Positions 43,815 through 55,580 of a stretch of 64,000 nucleotides of DNA are shown here, one piece after another; within the stretch, counting starts at the first letter, position 1, and each line of letters opens with the position of its first letter. The notes beneath the pieces are model-generated. The model was not told the origin of the DNA. It ran no database searches and was given only the letters and a program-made list of their open reading frames with translations. This DNA is from Fischerella sp. PCC 9431 (GTDB lineage: Bacteria; Cyanobacteriota; Cyanobacteriia; Cyanobacteriales; Nostocaceae): the NCBI RefSeq assembly GCF_000447295.1, contig NZ_KE650771.1, forward strand, positions 4,168,282 through 4,232,281, written 5' to 3'. The position numbers and the translations under genes are program-made.

Positions 43815-46745
43815 ATGGCAGCGAGTATAGACGATAACGCGCAGACATACCAACAGGCTTTAACAGCCTACGCGCAACAAGAATATCAAGAAGCAGCCAT
43901 CCTCATCGACGAGGTGGTGCAAAATCTACCAAATGACCCCAACACCCATTTGTTACGGGGTCACATCTACTATGTTCTACAGCAGTATGATGTGGCAAGA
44001 ATTGAGTATCAAAAAGTATTGGAATTAACTGAAGATCCAGAAGTAACTGTTTTTGCGGAAACAGGACTGGAGCATATCAATCAATATCAACAGGCATTAG
44101 ATAATTTTACTGATGATGATAACAAATTTCAGCAATCTGCACAAGATGCTTCTGCGGTTGCCAAAGCAAAACCAGCAGAACAAGAGTTAGAAATTTTAGA
44201 ACAATTAGAAGAATTAGAAGAATTAGAAAATTTAGAGGATTTAAATAGTAATAGCTTTGAATTGAGTGCGATCGCTAATCAACATGAGACAGGAGAGGAA
44301 AGACAAGATCTTGACTCGGCGGAAAATCCATTTCATACACCTATTGATAATAGTGAATTTGAAGAAAACACAAATTCCTCAGAAACTCTCAACGATAATC
44401 CATTTACCTCATCTCAACCAGAATTAGAGCTAAATTCACAAGCTAATATCTGGGAAAAAGCAGAATTAGAATTACCTGACTTTTTACAGGACGATCTTTC
44501 ATTGTCTACAGAAAAAACAGAGATTAACAGCTATTTAAAAAAAAGTAATACAATTACTCCTAATCATGATTTAGTAGAAAATCAGCCAAACATTAGTGAT
44601 TCAGATTTGGCAAAAATTACTTTTACACCCAGTCCTATTTTCAATACTCAAGAACATGATTCTGCGGAGCAAATATCACCACAAAGTAGTGATAATAGTT
44701 TGCAGAGTCTGAAAAATTTTTATTCTGACGATGAAACTTTACTCGTTCAAAAACTAGAAACTGATATTGAAGTCACAGAGAGTAATCCTGTGGAATACAA
44801 AAGTAAATCTTTAACCAGTAATTTTACTATTGAAGACAACCAACTAAATTCCAATTCCCAGACGAAGCAAAATCACAAATTTGATAATGACAGCTTTGAT
44901 TTAGAAGCCTTTGAATCAGCTTTTGGTTCCGAATCATTTTCTGAAAACGAACAAGAAGATATCAACAATCAACTAAATAGAAAGGTTTCTCATGGTAGCA
45001 ACATTGAGTTTTTAGATGACTTTGGTGAATTTGATGATTTGGGAAATATTGAGGCAGAGTTTGATTTTGTCACTGATTCTAGTTTTGGTAACTCGCAACT
45101 AAATTCTGCTTCACTCACATCAAACAGCAACACTTTCAGTCAACCTGTGGAAAATTCTGGAAGTGCTGAAAAAGAAAACGAAAATGTGGATAACTCTACA
45201 GGAGGCGATCGCGATGATGAATTGTTTACTATCACAGGTTCCCAAGAAGCAGTCCCAGTCTTTTCTGCAACAGATGTTAACAACATCACACCTCAAGTTA
45301 GCGTTGAACAAGGGATTCTCGCACCCCTAGAAAATGCACCACTAGGCAAAAAGCAATGGATCGTTGCTAGTTGTGTCGGTGTAGTTTCAGCAGTAGTTGT
45401 AGCTTTAGTTAGTTTCACCGCTACGACAGTTTCTCCACCCCAGCAACGGGAGTCTGTACGCAATACTGGCTGGGCAATGGCATTAGCAGCAGGGCTTGTA
45501 AGTTTTGCTACCACTGGAATTATGAGCCATCTTACTCTCAAGCAAATTCGGCGTACAACTAAAGATTTGCAAAACCAGTTTGATGCGGTGCAAAAAGGCA
45601 ATCTCAACGTCCAAGCCACCGTCTACTCAGAAGATGAGTTGGGCAAGTTAGCTGCTGGCTTTAACGAAATGACACGGGTGATTTTTACGACTACCCACGA
45701 AGCCACACGCAAAGCTCAAGAACAAGAAGAAGCCAAAGAAAACTTGCAACGGCAAGTAATTCGTCTACTGGACGATGTAGAAGGAGCCGCGAGGGGAGAT
45801 TTAACTGTCCAGGCCGAAGTAACAGCCGATGTTTTGGGAGCAGTTGCTGATGCTTTTAACTTAACAATTCAAAACCTACGAGATATTGTCCAACAGGTGA
45901 AAGTCGCAGCACGGGAAGTAACAAAAGGCGCAACTAACTCGGAAACATTTGCCAGAGCCTTATCTAGCGATGCTTTGCGCCAAGCTGAAGAGTTAGCAGT
46001 CACACTCAATTCCGTGCAAGTAATGACTGATTCTATCCAGAGGGTAGCAGAAGCAGCACGAGAAGCAGAAACAGTTGCTCGTGAAGCCAGTGCGATCGCT
46101 CTCAAAGGAGGGGAAGCAGTAGAAAATACTGTAGCCGGGATTTTAGAAATTCGCGAAACCGTGGCTGAAACTACCCGCAAAGTCAAGCGATTAGCAGAAT
46201 CATCACAAGAAATTTCCAAAATTGTCGCCTTGATTTCTCAAATTGCTTCCAGAACCAATTTACTAGCTCTGAACGCCAGTATTGAAGCAGCAAGAGCAGG
46301 AGAATCAGGACGCGGTTTTGCAATTGTAGCGGATGAGGTACGCCAGTTAGCTGATAAATCAGCCAAATCTCTGAAAGAAATTGAACAAATAGTTATGCAA
46401 ATCCAGAGTGAAACAGGCTTAGTGATGACAGCGATGGAAGAAGGTACTCAGCAGGTAATTCAAGGTACAAAATTAGCAGAAGAAGCCAAGCGATCGCTAG
46501 AAAATATTATTCAAGTAGCAAATCGCATTGATATTCTTGTGCGCTCAATTACTTCCGATACTGTTGAACAGACAGAAACCTCCCGTGCTGTAGCTCACGT
46601 AATGCAATCAGTCGAACTCACTGCTCAAGAAACATCCCAAGAAGCTCAACGAGTTTCCGGCGCATTACAAAATTTAGTAGGCGTCTCCCGTGACTTAATC
46701 GCTTCTGTAGAAAGGTTCCGAGTAGAAACCTCAGAAACTAGGTGA
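43815..46745 (+). CDS. hmpD: Methyl-accepting chemotaxis-like protein (HmpD/PilJ type)
   Basis: This 976-residue receptor starts with TPR-like helices (1 to about 95; [20 protein letters not shown]). A long acidic, Asn/Ser-rich low-complexity region follows to about 510. Two membrane segments (about 514-536 and 552-570) enclose only a short loop, so there is no large periplasmic sensor. HAMP domains follow, then a methyl-accepting signalling domain with the conserved tip [20 protein letters not shown] and [19 protein letters not shown]. Signals are therefore probably internal or from partner proteins rather than periplasmic ligands. In Nostoc punctiforme HmpD is polar and needed for hormogonium motility. 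Confidence 0.92.
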   Translation: MAASIDDNAQTYQQALTAYAQQEYQEAAILIDEVVQNLPNDPNTHLLRGHIYYVLQQYDVARIEYQKVLELTEDPEVTVFAETGLEHINQYQQALDNFTDDDNKFQQSAQDASAVAKAKPAEQELEILEQLEELEELENLEDLNSNSFELSAIANQHETGEERQDLDSAENPFHTPIDNSEFEENTNSSETLNDNPFTSSQPELELNSQANIWEKAELELPDFLQDDLSLSTEKTEINSYLKKSNTITPNHDLVENQPNISDSDLAKITFTPSPIFNTQEHDSAEQISPQSSDNSLQSLKNFYSDDETLLVQKLETDIEVTESNPVEYKSKSLTSNFTIEDNQLNSNSQTKQNHKFDNDSFDLEAFESAFGSESFSENEQEDINNQLNRKVSHGSNIEFLDDFGEFDDLGNIEAEFDFVTDSSFGNSQLNSASLTSNSNTFSQPVENSGSAEKENENVDNSTGGDRDDELFTITGSQEAVPVFSATDVNNITPQVSVEQGILAPLENAPLGKKQWIVASCVGVVSAVVVALVSFTATTVSPPQQRESVRNTGWAMALAAGLVSFATTGIMSHLTLKQIRRTTKDLQNQFDAVQKGNLNVQATVYSEDELGKLAAGFNEMTRVIFTTTHEATRKAQEQEEAKENLQRQVIRLLDDVEGAARGDLTVQAEVTADVLGAVADAFNLTIQNLRDIVQQVKVAAREVTKGATNSETFARALSSDALRQAEELAVTLNSVQVMTDSIQRVAEAAREAETVAREASAIALKGGEAVENTVAGILEIRETVAETTRKVKRLAESSQEISKIVALISQIASRTNLLALNASIEAARAGESGRGFAIVADEVRQLADKSAKSLKEIEQIVMQIQSETGLVMTAMEEGTQQVIQGTKLAEEAKRSLENIIQVANRIDILVRSITSDTVEQTETSRAVAHVMQSVELTAQETSQEAQRVSGALQNLVGVSRDLIASVERFRVETSETR

Positions 46746-46903
46746 TTAGTCAATAGTCCATAATCCATAATCCAAAAGTTTTTAGCAATTGGCTCTTGAG
46801 TGTTGACTCTTGATCGATACTTCTTTGATAGTACAAGCCTCCAGATTCCACATATTAGAATCAATCCAAAATCCAAAATCCTGTTAGAGGATGACCCTTG
46901 ACT

Positions 46904-49900
46904 ATGCTTCCAGAACAACAACAGCGCATTCTCGGTTACTTTATTGAAGAAGCTAAAGAACACCTGACCACAATTGAGCAGGGATTGCTGAATCTGCAAA
47001 GTACTATTAAAGACCCAGAAATGCTGAATGAAGTTTTTCGGGCCGCTCACTCGATTAAAGGGGGAGCAGCGATGCTAGGTCTGGCTAGTATCCAGCATAC
47101 TGCTCACCGCTTAGAAGACTGTTTTAAAGTCTTAAAAGAGTGTCCAGTGCAAGTTGATCAAAAGCTTGAGTCTTTGTTTTTGGGTGTATCTGATACCCTC
47201 AAAGCACTGTTAGAGAATTTAACCGGGCCGTTTGGTCTGACAGAAGAGACTGCCAATCATATCATGTTAGAAGCAGAACCTGTGTTTGGCTGGTTAAATG
47301 AACATTTGGATTTGCTTGTCAAACAGGGAGCTACAGAATTACCACTTGCTGATACTGCTCGCTGGGAACAACGCCAAAATCTGATATTGCAAAATCTCCG
47401 GGAAATGTTGCAGCTATTTAAGCAACCAGCAACACCTGAAACCCGCCAAAGTTTGCAAGAATGCTGTAGGCAATTGGTTGAACTTGGTGAACAATTAGAT
47501 TGTGCGTCTTGGTGTAATTTGTGTCAAGCTGCTGGTCAAGCGATCGCTAATCAAGAAAATAGCTATTTAACATTAGCAAAAATTGTGATTACAGAGATTA
47601 AGCAAGCTCTAGAATTAGTTCTTGCTGGTAGAGAAACTGAAATCACTATTAGTCAGCAGCTAGAAGCGTTACTTCCAGCTCAAATAGAACTATTAGACAT
47701 CACAACTGATGTTACTAAGGAAGAAAATAAAATAGAAGCACCATCATCAACAGCAGCATCAGAGGAAGCTTTACTCACTACACCTGTTGAGAAGGCTACT
47801 GCTGACGCAAATACTACATCAATTACAGATAATATTACTGAATTCATCACTGCATCAGAGTCAATAGAATTTGCACAAGCAGATAAAATAACTAATCTTT
47901 CAGAATTATCTGAACAGTTGGGTGATAATATCAGTAATTTAGTTGCATTGACAACACAAACAGAATTAATGGAGCTTGCACAAGAAGATAGAATTAACAG
48001 CCTTTCAGAATTATCTGAGCAAATTCATGGATATACAGACAATTTTGCTGAATTGAGCAATGAATCTGAATTCCAAGAATTAGAATTAGAAAATACTATT
48101 ATTAGTTTATCTGAAGTCTCTAATCAATTTCATCTAAATGATGATGAAGACGAAGATTTAGATATTGAAAGTTTAGAAGTTCACGGCCCAGAAGTTGGAT
48201 TAGCAGAATTAAATACTCTAGCTCAATTATTTGAGAATGAGACTCCTGATTTTAACGAAACATGGGATATTGAAGAAGAAGCTATTGCACAAGATAGCAC
48301 AAAGAATAAAATAGAGATTGAAATTGAGAACAGTGATCCAAGAGATACTATCAATGATTTAGCAGAGTTATTGTCTGTAGAAGTTAATACGAATATTCAA
48401 GATAGACAAACAATTAATGTTCAAGAAGAGTTAACGCTTTTCCAACTCTTTGGAGATGAGTTTTTAGAAGAAGACAGTTTAGTAACAACTCTAGATTCGT
48501 CAGTAATATCTACAATAAATAAAAATATAAAGCATCAGCAAATACAATTTAATGACGAAACAGACGAAATAGAAAAATATCAAAAATCAGAAACTATATC
48601 TGAAAATAAAAATTCAATTCATAAAAATGAGCAAAAAAGTACTCAACCAATAGCAGAAAGTTCGACTTTAGATAGTTTGTTTGATGAAGAACAACCAAAT
48701 CATCATCCGCATATTAGTATTGATGGATCAGAATATGATGATTTATTTGATCAACTTAGTGTTACAACTACAGAGTTTTCATCTACTACAGACGATTTAG
48801 CTTCATCGACTTCATCGACACAAGCAGAAATATCAGGATTAGGAAAATTAGAATTATCTGCGGAAGAAGATGCTGCTAAAGCTTTAGAAGAAATTTTGTT
48901 TGCTGCTGCTGCTGATGATGACATTTTTAGCGATCGCCAACAGCAAAAGCCAGAGTCGGTTAAAGATTTTGAGTTAGAAGATTTAGATTTAGGTTTTGCC
49001 CAAGACTTAATCTTTTCTACTGATTCGAGTGATGATTTATTTTCTGATTTGGTAGTACATGATTCTACAATTACATCTCCTGTTGATCAAGAATTTTCTC
49101 CTGGGAATGTTAGTAATATTTCACAACAACCAGAAGCTCTAGAATTTACTCCCGAATTTATTCATTTTTCTACACAAATACAAGCTTTTGATTTACATCA
49201 ACCAATTACTGAAGAAGAAATTAATTGGTTAGATACGCTTAGAATAGAAGAAGATAGCAATGAAACTCTAGAAATATTATTTAATGATTTACCAGTATCA
49301 GACTCTGATGAATTGCAAGTTGATAATATAAATAATTATTTTGCCATTCAGCCTAACTTAGAAGATGATGTATTATTGACAACAGATGTTGCAGATATAA
49401 ATTTTGCAGATATGATTGCATCTCAAACACGGGCAGATTCAGAAATAGATTTTCTGGATAAATTAATTGCTGCCAATCAAGAGGTAATAGCAGAATCTTT
49501 TGATCTAGATTTGAGTGAAAATCTGTTACTGTCAAGTTTGCAACAAGAAGAAGTTCAGCAGAAGAAGGAACAAAATAATTTCCACTTTAAAATTCCAGAT
49601 TCTGAGTTAGATTTACAAGATTCAAACTATGATAATGAAATAAAAAATACAGATTTGATTGAAGAAATAGCAATTACAGAAACAGAAGCAAAACCAAAAA
49701 GTGAATTAGAAAGTAATACTTTTGCAGAAGATGCATTTACCGAGTTAGATGACTTACTCAACCAAGAACCATCACTAGAAGGTCATACTCCCACAATTCC
49801 AGATCTTGAATTTGCTGCCTTAGAAGAAATGCTGACTTTAGAGGAAGATGAAGATGCAGTAGTAGCAGAGCAATCTACGCCACGGTTTTCTCAAAAAGAT

Positions 49901-51949
49901 GACAGCAACCCAATTTTATCCCCAGAAATTGAGAATGAATTTAAAGAATTAGAAGGAATAGTAGGGAAAGCGGTAACACCTAGTACAGTCAATTTAACAG
50001 GTGGACGTAATTCTGGTTGGAATACTACTTCCAGATTTGAGCAATTAATGAAAGTACCTGTTAAACATCTGGATGATTTAAGTAATTTAGTTGGGGAGTT
50101 GGTAGTAAACCGTAATACTCTAGAGCAGGATCAGGAACGTTTACGTCAGTCATTAGATAATCTACTGCATCAAATACAGCATCTCTCGGATGTGGGAACA
50201 AGAATGCAGGAATTGTATGAGCGATCGCTACTAGAAGCATCTTTGTTAGCTAGTCGCAAAAATAGTAATTTCAGCACATCAGATACAGATAGGGGTTTCA
50301 GTGAACTGGAAATGGATCGCTTCACACCCTTCCACACCTTGTCCCAAGAAATGATTGAACTGATTGTGCGGGTGCGTGAGTCTGCAAGTGATATCGATTT
50401 TGTCACCGAAGAAAGCGAACGTGTCGCACGACAATTCCGACAAGTTACAGGCCAACTGCAAGAAGGACTGACAAGAGCGCGAATGGAGCCTTTTTCTCAG
50501 GCTACCGATTTATTACCACGAGGTGTGCGCGACAACTCTATCAAGTATGGGAAGCAAGTAGAGTTGGTGGTTCAAGGTCGAGATACCTTGATTGACAAAA
50601 TGATTTTGGAGCATCTCAAAACACCACTGACGCACTTGTTGAATAATGCGATCGCTCACGGAATCGAAACGCCAGAAGAACGGCGTTCTCAAGGGAAACC
50701 TCCTGTAGGAACCATTACTGTTTCTGCTTTCCACCAAGGTAATCAAACTATCATTTGTGTCAGTGATGATGGTGCTGGAATTAACTCAGATGCGGTAAAA
50801 GCAAAAGCAATCAAAGTTGGTTTGATTACTCCCAGCCAAGCCAAAAATATGCCTTCCATAGAAGTTTATGATCTACTATTCCGACCAGGTTTTAGTACCA
50901 AAGAACAAGCAGATGATTTAGCAGGTCGTGGTGTCGGTTTAGACGTAGTTCATACAAAAATCAGTGAAATTCGGGGAGGTATTTCGGTTGATTCTGCGAT
51001 GGGCAGAGGTACCAGCTTTACGATTCGTTTACCACTGACACTCAGTATTTGCAAAGCGCTTTTCTGTGTTTCTGATAAAGCCAGAATAGCTTTCCCGATG
51101 GATGGTGTAGAAGATACCCTAGATATACCTGTAAAAAATATGCAAGAGGGCAAGGCAGGTGAAAAACTTATTCCTTGGCGGGATAGAATGCTGCCATTTA
51201 AACCTTTAAAAGAACTTTTAACTTTCAATCGGCTACTGAGTCGAGGTAATGTCTACGGCGGGAACCGAGACGATGATATGATTTCCGTGGTTGTAGTGCG
51301 ATCGGCAAATACACTAGTCGCCTTACAGGTTGATCAAGTGCTGAGTGAACAAGAAATTGTGATTAAACAATTTGAAGGACCCGCCCCCAAACCAGTTGGC
51401 GTAGCTGGTGCTACGATCTTAGGTGATGGTCGAATTATGCCGATCGCTGATGTCATAGAAATTATTGATATCTTCCAGGGAAGGACTTCTAAACAAAGTA
51501 CAGTTGGCATTTTGAGTCAAAAATCAACTTCAAATCAGCCAGATACGTCTGTAACTAGGATTGATCCAACAGTGCTGATTGTCGATGACTCAATCACAGT
51601 TAGAGAGTTGCTTTCTTTAACCTTCAATAAAGCAGGTTATCGAGTAGAACAAGCACGTGATGGACAAGAAGCCTGGGATAAATTGCGTTCTGGTTTACCT
51701 TGCGATCTCGTATTCTGTGACATTGAAATGCCTCGTTGTGATGGTCTAGAACTGCTTTCTCGCATTCAAAAAGACCCAAACTTCAATCATTTACCCATAG
51801 CTATGCTCACCTCGCGAGGTGCAGATAAGCATCGACAAATGGCTATTAGCTTGGGAGCAAGTGGTTATTTCACCAAACCTTATCTGGAAGAAGCCTTACT
51901 AGAAGCAGCTTCGCGGATGCTCAAGGGTGAGAAACTAGTAGCTAGCTAA
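46904..51949 (+). CDS. hmpE: CheA-like hybrid histidine kinase (HmpE/PilL type)
   Basis: This 1681-residue kinase begins with an Hpt domain whose phospho-histidine is His49 in RAAHSIKGGAAML. A second helical region runs to about 260. A very long acidic linker (about 265-1010) follows. The CheA core starts near 1045 with the dimer helices (KHLDDLSNLVGELVVNRN). It continues with the ATPase domain (HLLNNAIAHGIETPEER near 1240 and GRGVGLDVVHTKI near 1341), and a CheW-like domain near 1375-1510. A C-terminal receiver has Asp1606 in LVFCDIEMPRCDGLE. A TTG six bases upstream has better Shine-Dalgarno spacing and cannot be excluded as the start. It is the last gene of the cluster. Confidence 0.93.
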   Translation: MLPEQQQRILGYFIEEAKEHLTTIEQGLLNLQSTIKDPEMLNEVFRAAHSIKGGAAMLGLASIQHTAHRLEDCFKVLKECPVQVDQKLESLFLGVSDTLKALLENLTGPFGLTEETANHIMLEAEPVFGWLNEHLDLLVKQGATELPLADTARWEQRQNLILQNLREMLQLFKQPATPETRQSLQECCRQLVELGEQLDCASWCNLCQAAGQAIANQENSYLTLAKIVITEIKQALELVLAGRETEITISQQLEALLPAQIELLDITTDVTKEENKIEAPSSTAASEEALLTTPVEKATADANTTSITDNITEFITASESIEFAQADKITNLSELSEQLGDNISNLVALTTQTELMELAQEDRINSLSELSEQIHGYTDNFAELSNESEFQELELENTIISLSEVSNQFHLNDDEDEDLDIESLEVHGPEVGLAELNTLAQLFENETPDFNETWDIEEEAIAQDSTKNKIEIEIENSDPRDTINDLAELLSVEVNTNIQDRQTINVQEELTLFQLFGDEFLEEDSLVTTLDSSVISTINKNIKHQQIQFNDETDEIEKYQKSETISENKNSIHKNEQKSTQPIAESSTLDSLFDEEQPNHHPHISIDGSEYDDLFDQLSVTTTEFSSTTDDLASSTSSTQAEISGLGKLELSAEEDAAKALEEILFAAAADDDIFSDRQQQKPESVKDFELEDLDLGFAQDLIFSTDSSDDLFSDLVVHDSTITSPVDQEFSPGNVSNISQQPEALEFTPEFIHFSTQIQAFDLHQPITEEEINWLDTLRIEEDSNETLEILFNDLPVSDSDELQVDNINNYFAIQPNLEDDVLLTTDVADINFADMIASQTRADSEIDFLDKLIAANQEVIAESFDLDLSENLLLSSLQQEEVQQKKEQNNFHFKIPDSELDLQDSNYDNEIKNTDLIEEIAITETEAKPKSELESNTFAEDAFTELDDLLNQEPSLEGHTPTIPDLEFAALEEMLTLEEDEDAVVAEQSTPRFSQKDDSNPILSPEIENEFKELEGIVGKAVTPSTVNLTGGRNSGWNTTSRFEQLMKVPVKHLDDLSNLVGELVVNRNTLEQDQERLRQSLDNLLHQIQHLSDVGTRMQELYERSLLEASLLASRKNSNFSTSDTDRGFSELEMDRFTPFHTLSQEMIELIVRVRESASDIDFVTEESERVARQFRQVTGQLQEGLTRARMEPFSQATDLLPRGVRDNSIKYGKQVELVVQGRDTLIDKMILEHLKTPLTHLLNNAIAHGIETPEERRSQGKPPVGTITVSAFHQGNQTIICVSDDGAGINSDAVKAKAIKVGLITPSQAKNMPSIEVYDLLFRPGFSTKEQADDLAGRGVGLDVVHTKISEIRGGISVDSAMGRGTSFTIRLPLTLSICKALFCVSDKARIAFPMDGVEDTLDIPVKNMQEGKAGEKLIPWRDRMLPFKPLKELLTFNRLLSRGNVYGGNRDDDMISVVVVRSANTLVALQVDQVLSEQEIVIKQFEGPAPKPVGVAGATILGDGRIMPIADVIEIIDIFQGRTSKQSTVGILSQKSTSNQPDTSVTRIDPTVLIVDDSITVRELLSLTFNKAGYRVEQARDGQEAWDKLRSGLPCDLVFCDIEMPRCDGLELLSRIQKDPNFNHLPIAMLTSRGADKHRQMAISLGASGYFTKPYLEEALLEAASRMLKGEKLVAS

Positions 51950-52579
51950 GAGACTTTCAAAGATTGTACAAACCTCCGGATTGATCCGTAGAATCAATCC
52001 AAAATCCATAGAAGCACGAAGTGTAGCTACTTGCACGCCCGTCGCTACGCCCCTACTCGTAGAGTCATCCAAAATCCAAAATTGTCTGACTTCTGCCAAA
52101 ATGCCAAATGATGTTCAACTACTCCTGTTAATCTGACTGCTTTTTGTAGAAAGAATTAACAGGTCATTCGAGGGCATCTTATGAAGTTTGCAAGTGACGA
52201 TCGCGGTAGCGGTAGATAAATAGATAAATATAAGAAAATAGATTTTCCAAAAAGTCTATAGTTAATTCTGTTAATTCTGTTAATTAAAAATAGATTTTCA
52301 TAGACAGATATTTTGAGTGAAATATCAATCATCAGTTTATTAATTGTGAAACTTTTGAAGCGATGAAGCGATCGCAATCAATATTAAGGACTCACTGCCG
52401 GTTCTGCAAAGCAATACAGTCCTTATTTTATTTTTTAAGCACTAAAGTGCTTACTACAAACAACTACTAGCTTAGAGTTATTGCATAAATTCTAGAAATC
52501 ATAAAAAAGCGCTTACCTTAAGTAAGCGCTTTTTTATTTTTGTAGAGGCGCGATTTACCACACCTCAGTTATTTGATGA
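51950..52579. other. Intergenic region between convergent hmpE and psbA
   Basis: This 630-bp stretch contains GGATTGAT/ATCAATCC arms (51978-52000) close behind hmpE, followed by ATCCAAAATCC. A related motif lies between hmpD and hmpE near 46850. It also holds a GTTAATTCT triple repeat near 52262, an AGCACTAAAGTGCTTACTAC palindrome (52437-52456), and the strong psbA terminator hairpin. No gene is visible. Confidence 0.6.
52503..52535 (-). terminator. Rho-independent terminator of psbA (bidirectional)
   Basis: AAAAAAGCGCTTAC (52503-52516) pairs perfectly with GTAAGCGCTTTTTT (52522-52535) over a five-base loop. T-runs occur on both strands, so it can stop psbA transcripts and also readthrough from hmpE. 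It lies 44 bases beyond the psbA stop codon. Confidence 0.9.
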
Positions 52580-53641
52580 TTAACCGTTGATTGCAGGAGC
52601 TTCGACAGCAGCCAAGTCGAGAGGGAAGTTGTGAGCGTTACGCTCGTGCATTACTTCCATACCCAAGTTAGCGCGGTTGATGATGTCTGCCCAAGTATTG
52701 ATGACGCGACCTTGTGAGTCAATTACTGATTGGTTGAAGTTGAAACCATTCAGGTTGAACGCCATTGTGCTGATACCCAGCGCGGTGAACCAGATTCCCA
52801 CTACAGGCCAAGCAGCTAGGAAGAAGTGCAAGCTGCGAGAGTTGTTGAAGGAAGCGTATTGGAAAATCAAGCGACCGAAGTAACCGTGTGCTGCTACGAT
52901 GTTGTAGGTTTCTTCCTCTTGACCGAATTTGTAACCGTAGTTTTGAGACTCGGTTTCGGTTGTTTCACGAACTAAGGAAGAGGTTACCAGAGAACCGTGC
53001 ATTGCACTGAACAAGCTACCACCGAATACACCTGCTACACCTAACTGGTGGAAGGGGTGCATTAAGATGTTGTGTTCTGCTTGGAACACGATCATGAAGT
53101 TGAAGGTTCCAGAGATACCCAAGGGCATACCATCAGAGAAGGAACCTTGACCCAAGGGATAGATCAAGAATACTGCTGTAGCAGATGCTAAAGGAGCAGA
53201 GTAAGCTACGCAGATCCAAGGACGCATACCTAAGCGGTAGGAAAGTTCCCACTGACGGCCCATGTAGCAGAAGCAGCCGATCAAGAAGTGGAAGATTACC
53301 AACTGGTAAGGACCACCGTTGTACAACCACTCATCTAAGGAAGCAGCTTCCCAGATGGGGTAGAAGTGTAAACCGATCGCATTAGAGGAAGGAACAACTG
53401 CACCAGAGATGATGTTGTTGCCGTAAATTAAGGAACCTGCTACAGGCTCACGGATACCATCGATGTCTACAGGAGGTGCAGCGATGAAAGCGATGATGAA
53501 GCAAGTAGTTGCAGCCAACAATGTTGGGATCATCAGCACACCGAACCAACCTACATAAAGGCGGTTCTCGGTGCTTGTTACCCACTCACAGAAACGCTCC
53601 CACGCGTTGCCGCTTGTGCGTCTTTGTAATGTTGTAGTCAT
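52580..53641 (-). CDS. psbA: Photosystem II protein D1
   Basis: This 353-residue reaction-centre protein is near identical to cyanobacterial D1. Tyr161 (TyrZ), His190, Asp170, His198, His215, His332, Glu333, His337, Asp342 and Ser264 are all in place, so it should form a working Mn cluster and QB site. Residue 130 is Gln, the low-light (D1:1-type) state rather than Glu of the high-light forms. The C-terminal processing site after Ala344 is present, but the extension is nine residues (AVEAPAING) rather than the usual 16. The upstream 266 bases are very AT-rich; a promoter could not be pinned down by eye. Confidence 0.98.
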   Translation of the reverse strand: MTTTLQRRTSGNAWERFCEWVTSTENRLYVGWFGVLMIPTLLAATTCFIIAFIAAPPVDIDGIREPVAGSLIYGNNIISGAVVPSSNAIGLHFYPIWEAASLDEWLYNGGPYQLVIFHFLIGCFCYMGRQWELSYRLGMRPWICVAYSAPLASATAVFLIYPLGQGSFSDGMPLGISGTFNFMIVFQAEHNILMHPFHQLGVAGVFGGSLFSAMHGSLVTSSLVRETTETESQNYGYKFGQEEETYNIVAAHGYFGRLIFQYASFNNSRSLHFFLAAWPVVGIWFTALGISTMAFNLNGFNFNQSVIDSQGRVINTWADIINRANLGMEVMHERNAHNFPLDLAAVEAPAING

Positions 53642-53907
53642 TTGCTTTTATGAGTGCGATGAATGAATTTTTGGAAGAATGTATTCAGACAAACATTGAC
53701 TTTGCCTGTATTAATAAACTTTACACAAAAATTTATTTATTACAAGCGTTTATCCACTCATTTTTTGTTAAATTTTATGTCTTTACACTGCTTAATATTT
53801 CGTCTTTTAAATTCATGTATTTATGTAAAGTTATAGTTCAATAAATAACCTTAACAGGCAATAGTAAACTTTACTGGTTTTTTAGAAATTAAATATCAAT
53901 TTCGATA

Positions 53908-55407
53908 TTAAAAATCAAAGTAAATATATGGCAAACTTCCTTCTGGAGCAAGTATCCAGACAGCGTAGAAACAGGGAAGCACGAACAAGAGTTTCACAGG
54001 CCAATTGAACTGTAACTTTAATTGACGATTGCAGAAATAAGCTACCGTCATACAGCTAGCAATCACGCCCAAAATTATTGCTAATTGATACTGACTAATA
54101 TTGAGGGCTTCTGCATAGACTTTTTGAGAAAATTGGGTGTCAGCAGGATAACCCCAAAGGTGTTTAAAGACAAAAGAAGAATCTTGGAGATTTGGTAGAC
54201 GAAACCAAATCCAAGAAGTAAAAACCATAAATTGTGTGAATAACCAAGCTATTAGCGTACCCAAAGGACTATGCCAAAAATATTCCAAAATCTCAAAGCG
54301 ATCGCTAAGGGAATCAGTAAGTCTGTGTATAACTAAAGCTAAACCGTGAAACGCACCCCAAATTACAAAACCTAATGCTGCACCATGCCAAATACCTGCA
54401 ATTAACATCACAATCATTAAGTTGAAGCAGGTGCGATTTAAACTGCGACGAGAGCCACCTAAAGGAAAATAAATGTAATTACGTAACCAATCTCCCAATG
54501 TGATGTGCCAACGCCGCCAAAAATCAGCAATACTAGTGCTGAAATAGGGAAAGTCAAAATTTTCTGGTAGAACCAAACCAAATAGTAAAGCAGTGCCACG
54601 GGCAATATCTACATAACCACTAAAATCTAAATACAATTGAAAACCATAGGCAAATATTGCTAACCATAAATCATTACTACCAGCTCGTTGCAAATTACCG
54701 AAACATAAATCTACATAGATTCCCAAGTGATCAGCCAAGATAGCTTTTTTGAATGTTCCTTGAGCAATTAACCAAACACCTTCTGCCAGAATATTGCTTG
54801 TAGGGAAGTGTAATTGATGAAATTGATGAGCTAGGTGATGAAACCGAGTAATAGGACCAGAAATTAATTTCGCAAAAAATAATTTGTATGATGCAAATTG
54901 AATAAATTCTTTACTAGCAGGCGCTCCGCGATAAACATCAACTAAATAAGAAATGCACTCAAATGTAAAGAATGAAATTCCTAAAGGCGCAATTAATTTA
55001 AAAGAATCAAGTGTTGAACTTGTGGCAGGATGATAAATGAAATTATATAAAGGTGGAATATATTTAAAACCCAAAAGCAATAAAATATTTATACTTATAC
55101 CTAGCACTAAGAGTTTTAAACGTTGACTATTCCAATCAGCTTGAGACAACTGCAACTCTTCATTGAACTCTTGTACATTAGGATGATTGGCATTCAATGA
55201 ATTATATGGATCTAGTGCTATTCCTATACGGAAATTACAATAAGTTAGTGCTAGTAAAAGCGGGATATATTGAATTTGCAAAGATATATAAAAGGTAATA
55301 CTAGCAATCAATAGCACCCACATTCTTAATTTATATTGTGCTAATGACCAATAAATCAAAAGCACACTGAGTAAAAATATTCCGTATAAAATTGATATAA
55401 AGTTCAT
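53908..55407 (-). CDS. MBOAT-family O-acyltransferase (AlgI/DltB-like)
   Basis: This 499-residue membrane protein has about eleven hydrophobic segments and the MBOAT core: PLGISFFTFECISYLVDVYRG, PRITRFHHLA-like (SGPITRFHHL), and the catalytic region DFWRRWHITLGDWLRNYIYF followed by GIWHGAALGFVIWG with the invariant histidine near residue 340. Members move acyl groups, often acetyl, across the membrane to polysaccharides or teichoic acids. It lies 173 bases downstream of a DUF1574/SGNH gene on the same strand, matching the AlgI-AlgJ and DltB-DltD pairing logic. The acceptor glycan is unknown. Confidence 0.9.
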   Translation of the reverse strand: MNFISILYGIFLLSVLLIYWSLAQYKLRMWVLLIASITFYISLQIQYIPLLLALTYCNFRIGIALDPYNSLNANHPNVQEFNEELQLSQADWNSQRLKLLVLGISINILLLLGFKYIPPLYNFIYHPATSSTLDSFKLIAPLGISFFTFECISYLVDVYRGAPASKEFIQFASYKLFFAKLISGPITRFHHLAHQFHQLHFPTSNILAEGVWLIAQGTFKKAILADHLGIYVDLCFGNLQRAGSNDLWLAIFAYGFQLYLDFSGYVDIARGTALLFGLVLPENFDFPYFSTSIADFWRRWHITLGDWLRNYIYFPLGGSRRSLNRTCFNLMIVMLIAGIWHGAALGFVIWGAFHGLALVIHRLTDSLSDRFEILEYFWHSPLGTLIAWLFTQFMVFTSWIWFRLPNLQDSSFVFKHLWGYPADTQFSQKVYAEALNISQYQLAIILGVIASCMTVAYFCNRQLKLQFNWPVKLLFVLPCFYAVWILAPEGSLPYIYFDF

Positions 55408-55580
55408 TGATACAGTCGATTCTCAAAGGTCAATAGTCAAAGATTGTTTGTGCTGGTAGATTCTCACTTTTTTAGCACCTGATGTTCAAATGTCAATAGT
55501 TAATTTTTATTTTTACTTTATAAATGACCTCTAAGACTGTTAATCAATAATCACTACTAACGACTAAACAAATAAATGAC

